Source of the DNA: Chloroflexota bacterium | GTDB taxonomy: Bacteria > Chloroflexota > Anaerolineae > Aggregatilineales > Phototrophicaceae | Reading direction: 5' to 3' | DNA length: 54,732 nucleotides | Assembly (NCBI GenBank): GCA_026706395.1 | Contig: JAPOYU010000025.1 | Coordinates: 3,734 to 58,465, forward strand | Part shown: piece by piece, positions 16,372-25,266 of the stretch | Layout: each line of letters starts with the position of its first letter | Numbering within the stretch: the stretch's first letter is position 1 | Made by a program: the position numbers and the translations under genes | The notes under the pieces: model-generated | What the model was told of the DNA's origin: nothing | Databases searched by the model: none | What the model saw: the letters and a program-made list of their open reading frames with translations, nothing else

Positions 16372-17547
16372 CTACATCGGTTCGCCCAGGCAGATTTCCA
16401 GGTCGCGGGCGGTTTCCAGCCAGGGGTGATCCAGGGGCACATTCTTGCGTTTGCCCGCCACATCCTCCAGAGGCACGGGCGCGATACCGTCGCCATGTAC
16501 GCCGACCATGATATTGGACATGCCCTCGGCGATGCAGTTGGCAGCCGCTGTGCCAAGTCGCGTGGCCAGCAGGCGATCCGTGGGCGATGGCACGCCGCCG
16601 CGCTGAATGTGGCCCAGGATCGTCACTCGCGATTCGAGGCCGGTGCGTTTCTCCAGTTCCCGGGTGAGAAGCAGAGTGCCGCCCCGGCGTTCTTTCTCGA
16701 TCTCAGCTACTTCCGTACGGGCTTCACGCCGCCGCCCACGCGCTTCCTTGTATTTGCCCTTGTCATCAGCGCAGCTCTCCATTTCAGCTTCAATCTCAGC
16801 GACTTTGGCTCGGGCGTCCTGCAGCTTCTTGCCGACGCGTTGCGTCATGGCGCCTTCTGAGACGGCGACGATGCTGAAGCGTTTGCCGCCGCGGCTGCGG
16901 GCGCGGATGGAATCGGCAATGGCTTCGGTATTGAAAGGGATCTCGGGGATCAAGATGACATCGGCGCCGCCGGCCAAGCCAGCGCCGAGGGCGAGCCAGC
17001 CGGTGTTGTGCCCCATGATCTCGCAGACGATGATGCGGTGGTGGCTGTGGGCGGTCGAGTGGAGCCGGTCGATGGCTTCGGTGGCGATATTCAGCGCTGT
17101 ATCGTAGCCGAAGGTGACATCGGTGCCGCTGACGTCGTTGTCGATGGTTTTGGGTACAAAGATGACGTTGATGCCCAACTGGGCGAGGCGCCAAGCATTC
17201 TTCGCCGTGCCGCCGCCGCCGAGGCATACCAACGCTTCCAAATGGTGGCGGTGGTAGTTTTCGACGATGACATCAGTCATATCGCGGCTTTTGCCGCCGA
17301 TGGGCATCTTGTGCGGCTTGTCCCGGCTGGTGCCGAGGATGGTGCCGCCGAGGGTCAAAATCCCGCTCAAGTCATCCCCGCCCAGCCAGACGACTCGGTT
17401 CTGCATCAAGCCGCGGAAGCCGTCGCGGATGCCGACCAGGCGCATACCATGCTGGGTTATCGCCGTCTTGCCGAGGCCACGGATGGCGGCGTTCAATCCG
17501 GGGCTGTCGCCGCCGGCGGTCAGTACGCCTATCGTTTTGCCTATCAT
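16372..17547 (-). CDS. pfkA: 6-phosphofructokinase family protein with a GGGGT variant motif and a helical insertion
   Basis: It should phosphorylate fructose 6-phosphate in glycolysis. The start at 17547 gives the family opening [21 protein letters not shown]. The catalytic base motif PKTIDNDV and the substrate loop [19 protein letters not shown] are intact, as is [15 protein letters not shown]. Two features are odd. The Mg-binding GGDGS motif reads [10 protein letters not shown], so the aspartate equivalent to E. coli Asp103 is glycine; the next glycine, which favours ATP over pyrophosphate, is kept. Also, about 50 extra residues rich in Lys, Arg and Glu ([16 protein letters not shown] and after) sit before the GLESRVT segment, so the protein has 391 residues against about 320 in E. 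coli. Activity and donor are therefore uncertain. Confidence 0.85.
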   Translation of the reverse strand: MIGKTIGVLTAGGDSPGLNAAIRGLGKTAITQHGMRLVGIRDGFRGLMQNRVVWLGGDDLSGILTLGGTILGTSRDKPHKMPIGGKSRDMTDVIVENYHRHHLEALVCLGGGGTAKNAWRLAQLGINVIFVPKTIDNDVSGTDVTFGYDTALNIATEAIDRLHSTAHSHHRIIVCEIMGHNTGWLALGAGLAGGADVILIPEIPFNTEAIADSIRARSRGGKRFSIVAVSEGAMTQRVGKKLQDARAKVAEIEAEMESCADDKGKYKEARGRRREARTEVAEIEKERRGGTLLLTRELEKRTGLESRVTILGHIQRGGVPSPTDRLLATRLGTAAANCIAEGMSNIMVGVHGDGIAPVPLEDVAGKRKNVPLDHPWLETARDLEICLGEPM

Positions 17548-17581
17548 AAGAAGCAGCCTTGTAACATCTAGTTTTGACCTG

Positions 17582-17587
17582 ATTATA
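17582..17587 (-). promoter_or_regulatory. -10 element upstream of the phosphofructokinase gene
   Basis: TATAAT on the minus strand, 35 nt before the start at 17547. No convincing -35 hexamer. Confidence 0.4.
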
Positions 17588-17692
17588 GCGGGTTTCAGCC
17601 ACGTTGTGCAGCAATGGGCGCGAGTTGCCTTTGCGGACAGTCGAATCAAACTATGTTATGCTATGCGCAAACTAGGTGATCGCGAGAAGGCG

Positions 17693-18262
17693 ATGGAACT
17701 GCGGCAGCGGCTTTATGACATAGATGAGCTGTGGGAGCTCTACTGTCAGCCAGGCAATGACCACATGCGATATGAGTTGATCGACGGAGTGCTGATAGAG
17801 ATGTCGGGACCGGGCGGAAGACACGGGAAGCTTGCAGTTAGGCTGGGGCGGTACCTAGATATATTCGCGGAAGAAAACGACTTGGGCATCGTTACCGTAG
17901 AATCCGGTTATCATCCACCGGGCGATCGTCATACACTGCTGCTGCCAGATCTCGCCTTTATTGGCTTAGAAAAGGCTCCCGAGCCGTTCCCTGAAAGATT
18001 TGTACCGGTAATGCCGGACTTGGCTGTCGAGATACAGTCGCCGAGCAATACGATGACTGAATTACGAAATCGGGCCAAACTCTACTTTCAGCTAGGCACG
18101 ACGCTTGTGTGGATAGTCATGCCGGCAGCGCAATGTGTCGAAGTTCATCGCGCCCAGACAATCGGCGTCCCCCAGTACGATACCTTGCGTCTAGGCGACA
18201 CGCTCAACGGTGAGGACGTTTTGCCCGGCTTTGCTCTGGAATTAAATCGCCTTTTTCACTGA
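17693..18262 (+). CDS. Uma2 family (DUF820) restriction-endonuclease-fold protein
   Basis: A 189-residue member of the Uma2/DUF820 family, which has a PD-(D/E)XK nuclease fold. The start at 17693 matches the usual family opening (MELRQRLYDIDELWELYCQP). YELIDGVLIEMSGPGGRHG is the first conserved block, LLPDLAFIGLEK carries the metal-binding aspartate, DLAVEIQSPSNTMTELRNRAKLY supplies the E-x-Q core and helix, and WIVMPAAQCVEVHR ends the domain. The cellular role of the family is unsettled. It is common in multiple copies in cyanobacteria and Chloroflexota. It lies 4 nt upstream of trmH, so the two may share a transcript. An earlier ATG at 17663 is possible. Confidence 0.85.
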   Translation: MELRQRLYDIDELWELYCQPGNDHMRYELIDGVLIEMSGPGGRHGKLAVRLGRYLDIFAEENDLGIVTVESGYHPPGDRHTLLLPDLAFIGLEKAPEPFPERFVPVMPDLAVEIQSPSNTMTELRNRAKLYFQLGTTLVWIVMPAAQCVEVHRAQTIGVPQYDTLRLGDTLNGEDVLPGFALELNRLFH

Positions 18263-18266
18263 GTAC

Positions 18267-18929
18267 ATGCCTACCGACGCCCGACTCAACAAACTGAAGC
18301 AGGTCGCCGCGCAGAGACAGTCCGGCTTCACGGTTGTGATCGAAGACGTCTTCGACCCGCATAATCTGGGCGCAATCGCCCGCAGCTGCGATGCTTTCGG
18401 CATCCAAGAAATCAATGTGATCTTCGAAGAGCAGCCGGCCTTCGACCCCAAAGAAGTGGGCAAGAATAGCTCCACCGCCACCAATAAGTGGCTCAATTAC
18501 CGCATCCATCATAGTACGGAAAGGGCGCTGCGCGCGCTCAAAACCGAAGGCTGGCGGCTTGTCGCCACGATGCTTGATCCGGCCGCCCAGCCGATCTATC
18601 AAGCCGATCTGTGTCAGCCGAAGATCGCGCTTTTATTTGGCAACGAGAAGACCGGGCTATCTGCGACGGCGATGAATATGGCGGACCAGTTGGTGACGAT
18701 CCCGATGGCAGGCATCGCGCAGAGCATGAACGTCTCTGTGTCTGCCGCGCTTGCGATATATGAAGTGACAAGCCAGCGGCGCGCGCATTGTCCTGGGCTG
18801 CTCCGCGCTACGACCGATGAAGCGGCGCGGACGCTGGATTATCTGCTTGAGATGCACGAGAATTTGGGCCGGCGCAACAAGCGGCTGCGCAAAGAGCGGG
18901 CGAAGAAGCGTACGACGAAGCTGAAGTGA
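18267..18929 (+). CDS. trmH: TrmH-type tRNA/rRNA 2'-O-methyltransferase (SPOUT)
   Basis: A 220-residue SpoU/TrmH methyltransferase that adds a methyl group from SAM to a ribose 2'-OH, most likely G18 of tRNA. The three family motifs are intact: NLGAIARSCDAFG (motif 1, with the catalytic arginine), LLFGNEKTGLS (motif 2) and IPMAGIAQSMNVSVSAALAIYE (motif 3, the knotted SAM site). The segment STATNKWLNYRIH is typical of TrmH. A basic tail (RRNKRLRKERAKKRTTK) probably binds RNA. The spacing of 4 nt from the Uma2 gene suggests one transcript. Confidence 0.88.
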   Translation: MPTDARLNKLKQVAAQRQSGFTVVIEDVFDPHNLGAIARSCDAFGIQEINVIFEEQPAFDPKEVGKNSSTATNKWLNYRIHHSTERALRALKTEGWRLVATMLDPAAQPIYQADLCQPKIALLFGNEKTGLSATAMNMADQLVTIPMAGIAQSMNVSVSAALAIYEVTSQRRAHCPGLLRATTDEAARTLDYLLEMHENLGRRNKRLRKERAKKRTTKLK

Positions 18930-18950
18930 GCGACTGGCACGGAAGTGGGC

Positions 18951-18988
18951 GGGCGGCTCACAGAATCGCCCCTACACCGTTACCGGTG
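18951..18988. terminator. Possible bidirectional terminator / short hairpin pair
   Basis: Between two convergent genes lie GGGCG...CGCCC (18951-18971) and CACCG-TTAC-CGGTG (18975-18988). There is no T-tract, so termination is only suggested by position. The first hairpin resembles the short GGGCGG...CGCCC dispersed repeat type also seen at 7671-7693. Confidence 0.3.
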
Positions 18989-19031
18989 AGTTGCGCGCGC
19001 GGGATACGGGTAAAGGATGATTTCAGTTGAT

Positions 19032-19979
19032 TCAGGCGCGGGCGAAGATGCCGACGGTTGGGCGGTGGTCGGTGAGATCATCGAAGGGGATGGCGCTTTG
19101 GATGTGGCAAGAGATGACTTCAAACTGCTCCGCCGGGTCGTTCAGCAAGATATGGTCAATCAAGACGCGATGCTGCTGATGGGTCCATAATTCGTCTTGG
19201 CCGTTCTCCGGCGTCAAGAGACGGAAATGCCGCTGCAGGATCTCCATCTCCGGCGCGGCCGGCTGGGCATTGAAGTCGCCGGCGAGTAGAATCGGGCGTT
19301 CCGGACTTTCGTTGTTCTGGTCGGCCCGCTTCAATTCCTCAACGACGCGCAGGATCTCACTGACCTGCGCTTGCCGCATTTGCGAAGCGCTGCGCGAACG
19401 CTCATAGTTCAAATCGCGGCGGTCTTCGCCGATGAGGACACCGAGATGCGTGTTGATAAAATACAGGGGAATACCGCGGTAGTCCAACGAAGCGACCATC
19501 AGATTTCGCGGCTGCGTATCGCGGTTGCCGCTGCTGTATAAAGTGGCGCGGCTGATGATGGTATGCCGCGCCCATGCGCCGCTCATATTGCAGTCGTCGT
19601 AATCCGGGTAACTGCCCCAGGACCAGTCAGCAACGGGCAGGTTGGTGACGATGGCATTGCCTTCGGCAGCGCCGGACATGCTGCGATAGGCGGGACGATC
19701 CCACAGGTTCGGATGCGGATGGTCACACATGGTGACTTCGGGCGCGAAGGCGTCGATGAAGTTTGAACCCAGCAGGCTGGCCATCTTGCGGCCGACATTC
19801 TTGAGGCTGCCGTTTTGGACGGCGATGCCGGATTCTTGCAGGGCGATGAGGGTTGGCTGACGCGGGTTGATCACCTGCTGCAAGGTGCTGTAAGTGTCGA
19901 CCGCCAGTTTCTCATGATCGTGCGGCGCCGGTCGCATACTGCGCGCGCCACCGATATTGAAACTCACCACCTGGAGCAT
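19032..19979 (-). CDS. Endonuclease/exonuclease/phosphatase (EEP) family hydrolase
   Basis: A 315-residue protein of the Mg-dependent EEP superfamily, which cuts phosphodiester or phosphomonoester bonds in nucleic acids or lipids. Visible motifs in order: VVSFNIGGA at the start, LIALQESG (metal-binding glutamate), YFINTHLGVL (catalytic histidine), LLAGDFNAQP (aspartate and asparagine) and DLTDHRPTVGIFA (C-terminal histidine). No signal peptide is seen, so it probably acts in the cytosol; substrate unknown. The start is placed at the ATG at 19979 (MLQVVSFN), with AGGA upstream; an earlier ATG at 20012 would add 11 residues. Confidence 0.87.
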   Translation of the reverse strand: MLQVVSFNIGGARSMRPAPHDHEKLAVDTYSTLQQVINPRQPTLIALQESGIAVQNGSLKNVGRKMASLLGSNFIDAFAPEVTMCDHPHPNLWDRPAYRSMSGAAEGNAIVTNLPVADWSWGSYPDYDDCNMSGAWARHTIISRATLYSSGNRDTQPRNLMVASLDYRGIPLYFINTHLGVLIGEDRRDLNYERSRSASQMRQAQVSEILRVVEELKRADQNNESPERPILLAGDFNAQPAAPEMEILQRHFRLLTPENGQDELWTHQQHRVLIDHILLNDPAEQFEVISCHIQSAIPFDDLTDHRPTVGIFARA

Positions 19980-20154
19980 TGAAATGTCCTGGTCCTCGAA
20001 GTTTCGGCGCATTATATCATAGGGATTGGGCAATCCTAGAGCGTGAGGTTCCTAATAGAGTGTTCAGCGCGCGCTGCTCCAAACCGAGCCACCCTCTACA
20101 AGACAGCGCTGTGAACGTATCATGGCGCGCAAATGTGGCGGAAGGACGGACAAG

Positions 20155-20715
20155 GTGGCGACGATCGATGAGGGCACCGCGCTAATCATCATTGACGTGC
20201 AGGAGGGCCTGGACGACCCGAAGCTGGGACGGCGCAATAACCCGATGGCCGAAAAGAATATGGCTCGGCTGCTGCAGCGGTGGCGCGCGCTGGGTCGGCC
20301 GGTTTTCCACGTGCAGCATATGTCTACCGAGCCGCATTCGCCGCTGCGGCCGGAGTTGCCGGGCAACGCGATCAAGCGCGTCGTCGCGCCAATTGGCAAT
20401 GAGCCGGTCATTCAGAAACAAGTGAACAGCGCCTTCATCGGCACTGACCTGGAGCAGCGCCTGCGGGCGGCGGGCATCAATGCGCTTGTGATCGTCGGCT
20501 TGACCACCGACCACTGCATATCGAGCTCGGTTCGCATGGCGGGGGATCTCGGCTTCAATGCCGTCGTGATCGCCGATGCGACCGCCGCGCACGAACATCG
20601 CAGCACCGACGGGCGGCATTACTCGGCCGAATTGGTGCATACCCTCGCGCTGGCGAGTCTACACGGTGAATTTGCCGCGGTGCTGACGACCGATGAAGTG
20701 TTGGACGCGGAATGA
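20155..20715 (+). CDS. Isochorismatase-family cysteine hydrolase
   Basis: A 186-residue hydrolase of the isochorismatase/nicotinamidase fold. The catalytic triad is readable: Asp in LIIIDVQEG, Lys in IQKQVNSAF, and Cys in TTDHCISSSVRMAG, preceded by the typical cis-peptide segment VIVGLTTDHC. The C-terminal half HYSAELVHTLALASLHGEFA is usual. Members hydrolyse nicotinamide, isochorismate, biuret or other amides; substrate unknown. A GTG start at 20155 has AAGGA 8 nt upstream and gives the normal short lead before the first strand; an ATG at 20122 would add 11 residues without a good ribosome-binding site. Confidence 0.85.
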   Translation: MATIDEGTALIIIDVQEGLDDPKLGRRNNPMAEKNMARLLQRWRALGRPVFHVQHMSTEPHSPLRPELPGNAIKRVVAPIGNEPVIQKQVNSAFIGTDLEQRLRAAGINALVIVGLTTDHCISSSVRMAGDLGFNAVVIADATAAHEHRSTDGRHYSAELVHTLALASLHGEFAAVLTTDEVLDAE

Positions 20716-20864
20716 ATTGTGGATGTGTCGATTCGATGCGCCAGGCCGGAGGAGGCGTCTGCCTTTCAGGGACCTAACTTGAGCGAATTCCGTTTCCGGG
20801 CGCGGGCGTGAATCTGCGCTATGCTAGTGTTGTGATGGAACGTTTGGAACGGTGAGCGCCGCCG

Positions 20865-21839
20865 ATGTCCGTTGCGATCATCTCTTCTCTCTACCGTTGT
20901 GAGGAGCACTTGCCGGCGTTTGCGGCTGCGGTCTTCGGCTTTGCCAGGCGGGTCAGCGAGGTTGGCATTTCCGTGCACTACCTGCCGATCGTCAATGACG
21001 CTACGCGGGGCGAAGTCGAGCAAATTGATCGGCTGGCGCGGGAAATCAACGCGAACTATTTCGGTCGCATGACGCCGCGGTACGTGCCGCGCGAGACCTT
21101 GTACGCCTCCTGGAATCGCGCCATTGATTCCACGCAGGCGCGGTTTTTCGCGCCCTGGAATGCCGATGACATCCGCTCGGCTGATGCCTTCATTGAAGGA
21201 TTCCAAGCCCTGCAAGCCGGCGCTGAATTGGTCGACTTTGATTTCACACGCGCCATGCTGCATCGGCGCTTGGGCGTCCTGAAGCGGGAGCGCCGGACGA
21301 ATGTACCCTGCTTGTACGATCCCGCTCGATTCACAGGCCGCAATGGGTTGGGACCGTTCTTCATGGCGAGCCGAGCGCTTGTCGGCCGGGCCGGGCGCTT
21401 TGATGAGCATTTTCGCGTCGCCGGCGACATGGAATGGGCCAGCCGCGTCCATTCCAGCGCGCGCTTTCAGCCGGGGCGGTTGAACGGCGGCGAATTCACG
21501 ATCCATGGCGGCAACCTGAGCAACACCGGCGGCGAGATTGAAGAGATCGAGGTCGACATCATCTTTATGCGGCGGCGCGACTGGAAGCAATTGCGGCCCG
21601 CCAATCCGCGCGCGCTGCGCGAAGCCTGGGAAAACTGGGGAAATCCAGGGGGTATCGCCTTGCGGGCTGATGTCGCAGATTTCCTTTGGGGACCCGATGC
21701 GGAAAGGCGCTGGCGGCGTTATCGGCGGGAGCGGCGACAGTCGCCGAGCTTGCGCCGGCTGCGGCTGGCATTGGCATCGCGCGGCTGGATATACAGCGAA
21801 GAATGGGCGATGGCGCAGCGAGGCCGCGACCTGACATGA
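20865..21839 (+). CDS. Glycosyltransferase family 2-like protein
   Basis: A 324-residue protein with a GT-A-like start (VAIISSLYRCEEHLPAF), the donor-site acidic motif FAPWNADDIRSADAF near residues 102-116, and FMASRALVGRAGRFDEHF, equivalent to the acceptor-side motif of GT2 enzymes (the conserved glycine-Phe-Asp-Glu). There is no membrane segment. It differs strongly from the four paralogues at the left end. Its stop overlaps the start of the YfhO-like gene (ATGA at 21836-21839), indicating coupled translation and a shared role in glycan or glycolipid modification at the membrane. Confidence 0.75.
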   Translation: MSVAIISSLYRCEEHLPAFAAAVFGFARRVSEVGISVHYLPIVNDATRGEVEQIDRLAREINANYFGRMTPRYVPRETLYASWNRAIDSTQARFFAPWNADDIRSADAFIEGFQALQAGAELVDFDFTRAMLHRRLGVLKRERRTNVPCLYDPARFTGRNGLGPFFMASRALVGRAGRFDEHFRVAGDMEWASRVHSSARFQPGRLNGGEFTIHGGNLSNTGGEIEEIEVDIIFMRRRDWKQLRPANPRALREAWENWGNPGGIALRADVADFLWGPDAERRWRRYRRERRQSPSLRRLRLALASRGWIYSEEWAMAQRGRDLT

Positions 21840-24520
21840 GACCTGCGTCCTGGAAGCATGCCCTGCCCTTCGTCGGCATCCTCATACTTAGTCTGCTGTT
21901 TTTTCATCAGTTGGCCTTCAGCGGCAAAATCCTGGCGCGAGGAGATACCTACCAATACTTCTATCCGTATTGGGACGCGCGCAACGAGGCCTTTCGCGCG
22001 GGGGCGCTGCCGCTCTGGACGCCCGACTTGTTCATGGGCGCGCCGCTGCTGGCGAATCCTCAGCTCGGCACGTACTATCCGCTGAACTGGCTGACCGCGC
22101 CGTTTCGCGCCCCGACTGCCATCGCGATCAGCATCGTGCTGCATGTGGCGCTGGCGGCGGCCGGCACGGCATTTCTTTATCGTCAAGTCATCAGCGAGCA
22201 ATGGATGCCGGCGCTGGTCGCGGGCATCGTCTTTGCCTTCGGCGGCGCCGTGAGCGCCCACATTGAGCAGATTAATCAACTGCAAGGCTTGGCCTGGATG
22301 CCGATCTTGTTCGCGCTGTATCACCGCCTGCTGGTCAGCGAGCGGGCGAGCCGGGACGGGCTCCTGCTGGCGGCGGTTTGGGCGCTGCAAATCTTCAGCG
22401 GGCACACGCAGACGGTCTTCATAAGCGGAGTTGGTTTGGCGGTCTACGGGCTGGGCTTCAATGCATTCGGCGGCGGACGGCGGACTCAGGTTTCGCGGCT
22501 GCTGCGGTCGCTATTGCTATTGGCGCTGTGCTTCTGCGTCGCGCTGCTGCTGGCTCTCCCGCAACTGCTGCCCAGTCTGGAGCTGATGCAGTTGTCCAAC
22601 CGAAGCGGTGGATTCAGCGCGCAGGAGGCGACCGCCTTCTCGCTGCCGCCGAAACTGCTGGGGCGCGCCTTGTTGCCCAGCTACGATGGCCAGCTCTTCG
22701 GTGAATATGTCGCCACGCCGGGCATTCTTGGGCTTGGGCTGGCGCTTTGGGGCATCGCGTCATTCCGCGGGGATGAGCGGGGGCGTCGTCTGTGGCTGGC
22801 GCTGGCGCTGGTCGGCCTCGCCCTGGCGCTGGGGAGAGTCAACCCACTTTACTTGCTGGCGGCGGAATTGCCGGGGTTCAATCTGTTTCGGGTGCCGGCC
22901 CGTTTCCTGGCGCTATTCAGCCTGGGGATGGCGCTGCTGGCGGGCATGGGGACCCAAGCGCTTTCGCAGCCGACGCGGTCCCGACGCCCCATAGTCATGA
23001 TCGCGGGCGCGATTGCGCTGTTGATCAGCGTCACGCATTTCCTGCTGCCGGGCGATCCAGCGCTGATCTTCGGTGGCGCGACGATCAGTGACCGCTCGCT
23101 GGCGCTTTGGATCTACGCCTGGCTTTTATTCATCGGGATCCTCCTAAATCGCCAACCTCAGATGCAGTTTACGGCGATGGTATTTGTGGCTGCCGAACTG
23201 TTTTTGGCCGGGCAGCGCCTGCCATACAACGATCTTGCGCCAGCCGATGTCTATCTGAGTGAACGACCGGCCATCAGCGAATTGCGGTCGCTTCAAGCCG
23301 GCGCCATTGCGGCGGGCCGGACGTTTTCCGCCAGTCAGATTTATTTTGACCCGGTCGATATCGGCGAATTGAGACGCCGTTATGACGACCTGGGCATGGA
23401 CTATAAAGCGCAGTTCCACGCGCTGGACGCCGTGAAAATGCAGGAGACGCTGTACCCCAACCTGTCGGTGACCTGGGGCATTCCATCGATCGATGGCTTT
23501 GGCGGCGGCATCACGCCAAGCCACGCCTATTCCTTGTACGCCTCGCTATTGCTGCCGGCGGATGAGGGGCTGCCCATAGATGGCCGGTTGGGCGAGCGCA
23601 TGTCAGTACCGGATTGCTGGGGCGCCTGCCTGCCCGCGCGGCGCTGGCTGGAAGCGACCGACACGCGCTACGTCATCACGGACAAAGTCTATGACATCTG
23701 GCACGACGATATCGCTTACGACACGGCGCTGTCCCGCTATTGGAGGGAAGCCGCGCGCTTGCCGGCCCTGCCCGACTTCGCCGACGAAATTCGCATTCTG
23801 CACCGTTACCCGCTCGGTATGGACTCCCCGGCGCTCGGCCTGGAGCATGACCTGCTGCTCACGATCATCGCCCCTTCCGCATTGGAAAGTATCCCGCTTG
23901 ATAGCGAAGGCATTCTCGCGCTGACGGCCGTGAACAGCCAGCAGCCCGCGATGTTTCAGGAACTTCAGCCGCCGCCTTTCGAGCGGGTATATTCCAGCGC
24001 AACCAAGATTTTCCGTCTGCCGCCGACCGGGCAGCGCGCCTTCCTCGCCGGGGATGCGCAAGCGGTTCCGGACGATGACGCGGGCGATAAAGCGGCGCTG
24101 CAAATGCTGCGCCAGGGTGTGTCGGTCGTTGTACATGGGGAGACAGCGCTGCCGGAGGCTGACTTGGATGGGAGCGAGAGCGTCGAGATACTAGAGTATG
24201 GCGATACTCGCGTGACGCTCTCCGTGAAAGCGCCGAGCGAGGCGCTGCTCGTGCTGGCGGACGCTTGGCATCCAGGCTGGGCTGCGACGGTGAATGACGA
24301 GCCGGCGCCGGTTCAGCGAACGAATCTGGTCTTCCGCGCCCTGCCCGTGCCCGCCGGCGAGAGCAGGGTCAGCTTTCAATTCGCGCCTCCGCTTTGGCGT
24401 CCCGCACTTTACATCGGCATCGGCTTGTGGTTCATTACACTGCTGCTGCTATTTCTGACCGGCCGCCCTGATTTCGATGATTGGCTGAGGCGGCGGAGAA
24501 TGGAGGAGAACGACGGATGA
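21836..24520 (+). CDS. YfhO-like polytopic membrane protein (GT-C type)
   Basis: An 894-residue membrane protein. The start is fixed by the ATGA overlap with the glycosyltransferase gene. The N-terminal half has roughly 12 hydrophobic segments; the first extracytoplasmic loop reads ARGDTYQYFYPYWDARNEAF, the acidic pattern typical of YfhO and other GT-C lipid-sugar transferases. FRVPARFLALFSLGMALL lies in the middle. The last 350 residues are largely outside the membrane and finish with a beta-rich part (VLADAWHPGWAATVNDEPAPV) typical of YfhO, then a last hydrophobic segment (LYIGIGLWFITLLLLFLTG). YfhO-group proteins glycosylate cell-wall polymers such as lipoteichoic acid in Firmicutes; the substrate here is unknown. 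Confidence 0.82.
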   Translation: MRPASWKHALPFVGILILSLLFFHQLAFSGKILARGDTYQYFYPYWDARNEAFRAGALPLWTPDLFMGAPLLANPQLGTYYPLNWLTAPFRAPTAIAISIVLHVALAAAGTAFLYRQVISEQWMPALVAGIVFAFGGAVSAHIEQINQLQGLAWMPILFALYHRLLVSERASRDGLLLAAVWALQIFSGHTQTVFISGVGLAVYGLGFNAFGGGRRTQVSRLLRSLLLLALCFCVALLLALPQLLPSLELMQLSNRSGGFSAQEATAFSLPPKLLGRALLPSYDGQLFGEYVATPGILGLGLALWGIASFRGDERGRRLWLALALVGLALALGRVNPLYLLAAELPGFNLFRVPARFLALFSLGMALLAGMGTQALSQPTRSRRPIVMIAGAIALLISVTHFLLPGDPALIFGGATISDRSLALWIYAWLLFIGILLNRQPQMQFTAMVFVAAELFLAGQRLPYNDLAPADVYLSERPAISELRSLQAGAIAAGRTFSASQIYFDPVDIGELRRRYDDLGMDYKAQFHALDAVKMQETLYPNLSVTWGIPSIDGFGGGITPSHAYSLYASLLLPADEGLPIDGRLGERMSVPDCWGACLPARRWLEATDTRYVITDKVYDIWHDDIAYDTALSRYWREAARLPALPDFADEIRILHRYPLGMDSPALGLEHDLLLTIIAPSALESIPLDSEGILALTAVNSQQPAMFQELQPPPFERVYSSATKIFRLPPTGQRAFLAGDAQAVPDDDAGDKAALQMLRQGVSVVVHGETALPEADLDGSESVEILEYGDTRVTLSVKAPSEALLVLADAWHPGWAATVNDEPAPVQRTNLVFRALPVPAGESRVSFQFAPPLWRPALYIGIGLWFITLLLLFLTGRPDFDDWLRRRRMEENDG

Positions 24521-25203
24521 GATTAGGCGAATATGTTGAGATTCTGAATTATGTCGATGATACCGCGGCTGCCGGCGCGTATTACGAAAAATTGGGTTTG
24601 GCGCCGCTTGGGGGCGATGTTTATACCGACGGGCGTTATCACCTGCATCTAATCACGGGCAGCGGGCCTAACCCGAGCTTGCGCTACTTCGGCAGCGACC
24701 TTGACGCGCTGCGGGAGAGCGGACTGGACATTGTCGACGGGACGCTGACCAGCCCGGCGGGCGTACATATCCTGTTGAGCGCTGATCCGCCGCCGCGTGA
24801 ACTGCCGCATGACAACGTGGCGCGGGCGCAGGACATCACGCGCCTGGGCAAGTTCGGCGAACTCTCCGCCTTCATTCCCGACTTAGAGGTGGAATGCGCC
24901 TTTTGGGAGGCGGCCGGTTATGACGTGCTGGGCAAATACACCATGCCGAGTCCCTGGGGCATCTGGTGCGACAAGCTTTTCCTGATCGGCTTGCATCAGG
25001 ACGATGTCGACGAACCCTTCGCCATTTGCCATTTCGCGCCGGATATGAAAGAAGTCAATGGGCAGCTGATCGCCGAGGGCTTTGACTTGCAGCCTTTCGA
25101 AAGCGGCGACCTCCCAGCCGACTTGACCTATCAGAAGTTGATGACGCCCTTCGGCATTCTGTTTTATCTGTTCACCGGCGATATCTCCGACGCGAATCCT
25201 TAG
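24517..25203 (+). CDS. VOC (glyoxalase/bleomycin-resistance fold) protein
   Basis: A 228-residue protein in the vicinal oxygen chelate fold, with two modules: residues about 1-95 (YVEILNYVDDTAAAGAYYEKLGL start) and about 110-220 (AFIPDLEVECAFWEAAGYDVLGKY start). Such proteins bind metals and act as dioxygenases, isomerases or binding proteins; the function here is unknown. Its ATG overlaps the stop of the YfhO-like gene (ATGA) and has GGAGGA upstream, so it is the third gene of a coupled set, an unusual partner for envelope glycosylation genes. Confidence 0.75.
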   Translation: MRLGEYVEILNYVDDTAAAGAYYEKLGLAPLGGDVYTDGRYHLHLITGSGPNPSLRYFGSDLDALRESGLDIVDGTLTSPAGVHILLSADPPPRELPHDNVARAQDITRLGKFGELSAFIPDLEVECAFWEAAGYDVLGKYTMPSPWGIWCDKLFLIGLHQDDVDEPFAICHFAPDMKEVNGQLIAEGFDLQPFESGDLPADLTYQKLMTPFGILFYLFTGDISDANP

Positions 25204-25266
25204 CCGACTCGGCGAGTAATTGACGATGCGCTGTGCTGTTTCACGCGCCGATGTGAGGCTTCAAAG

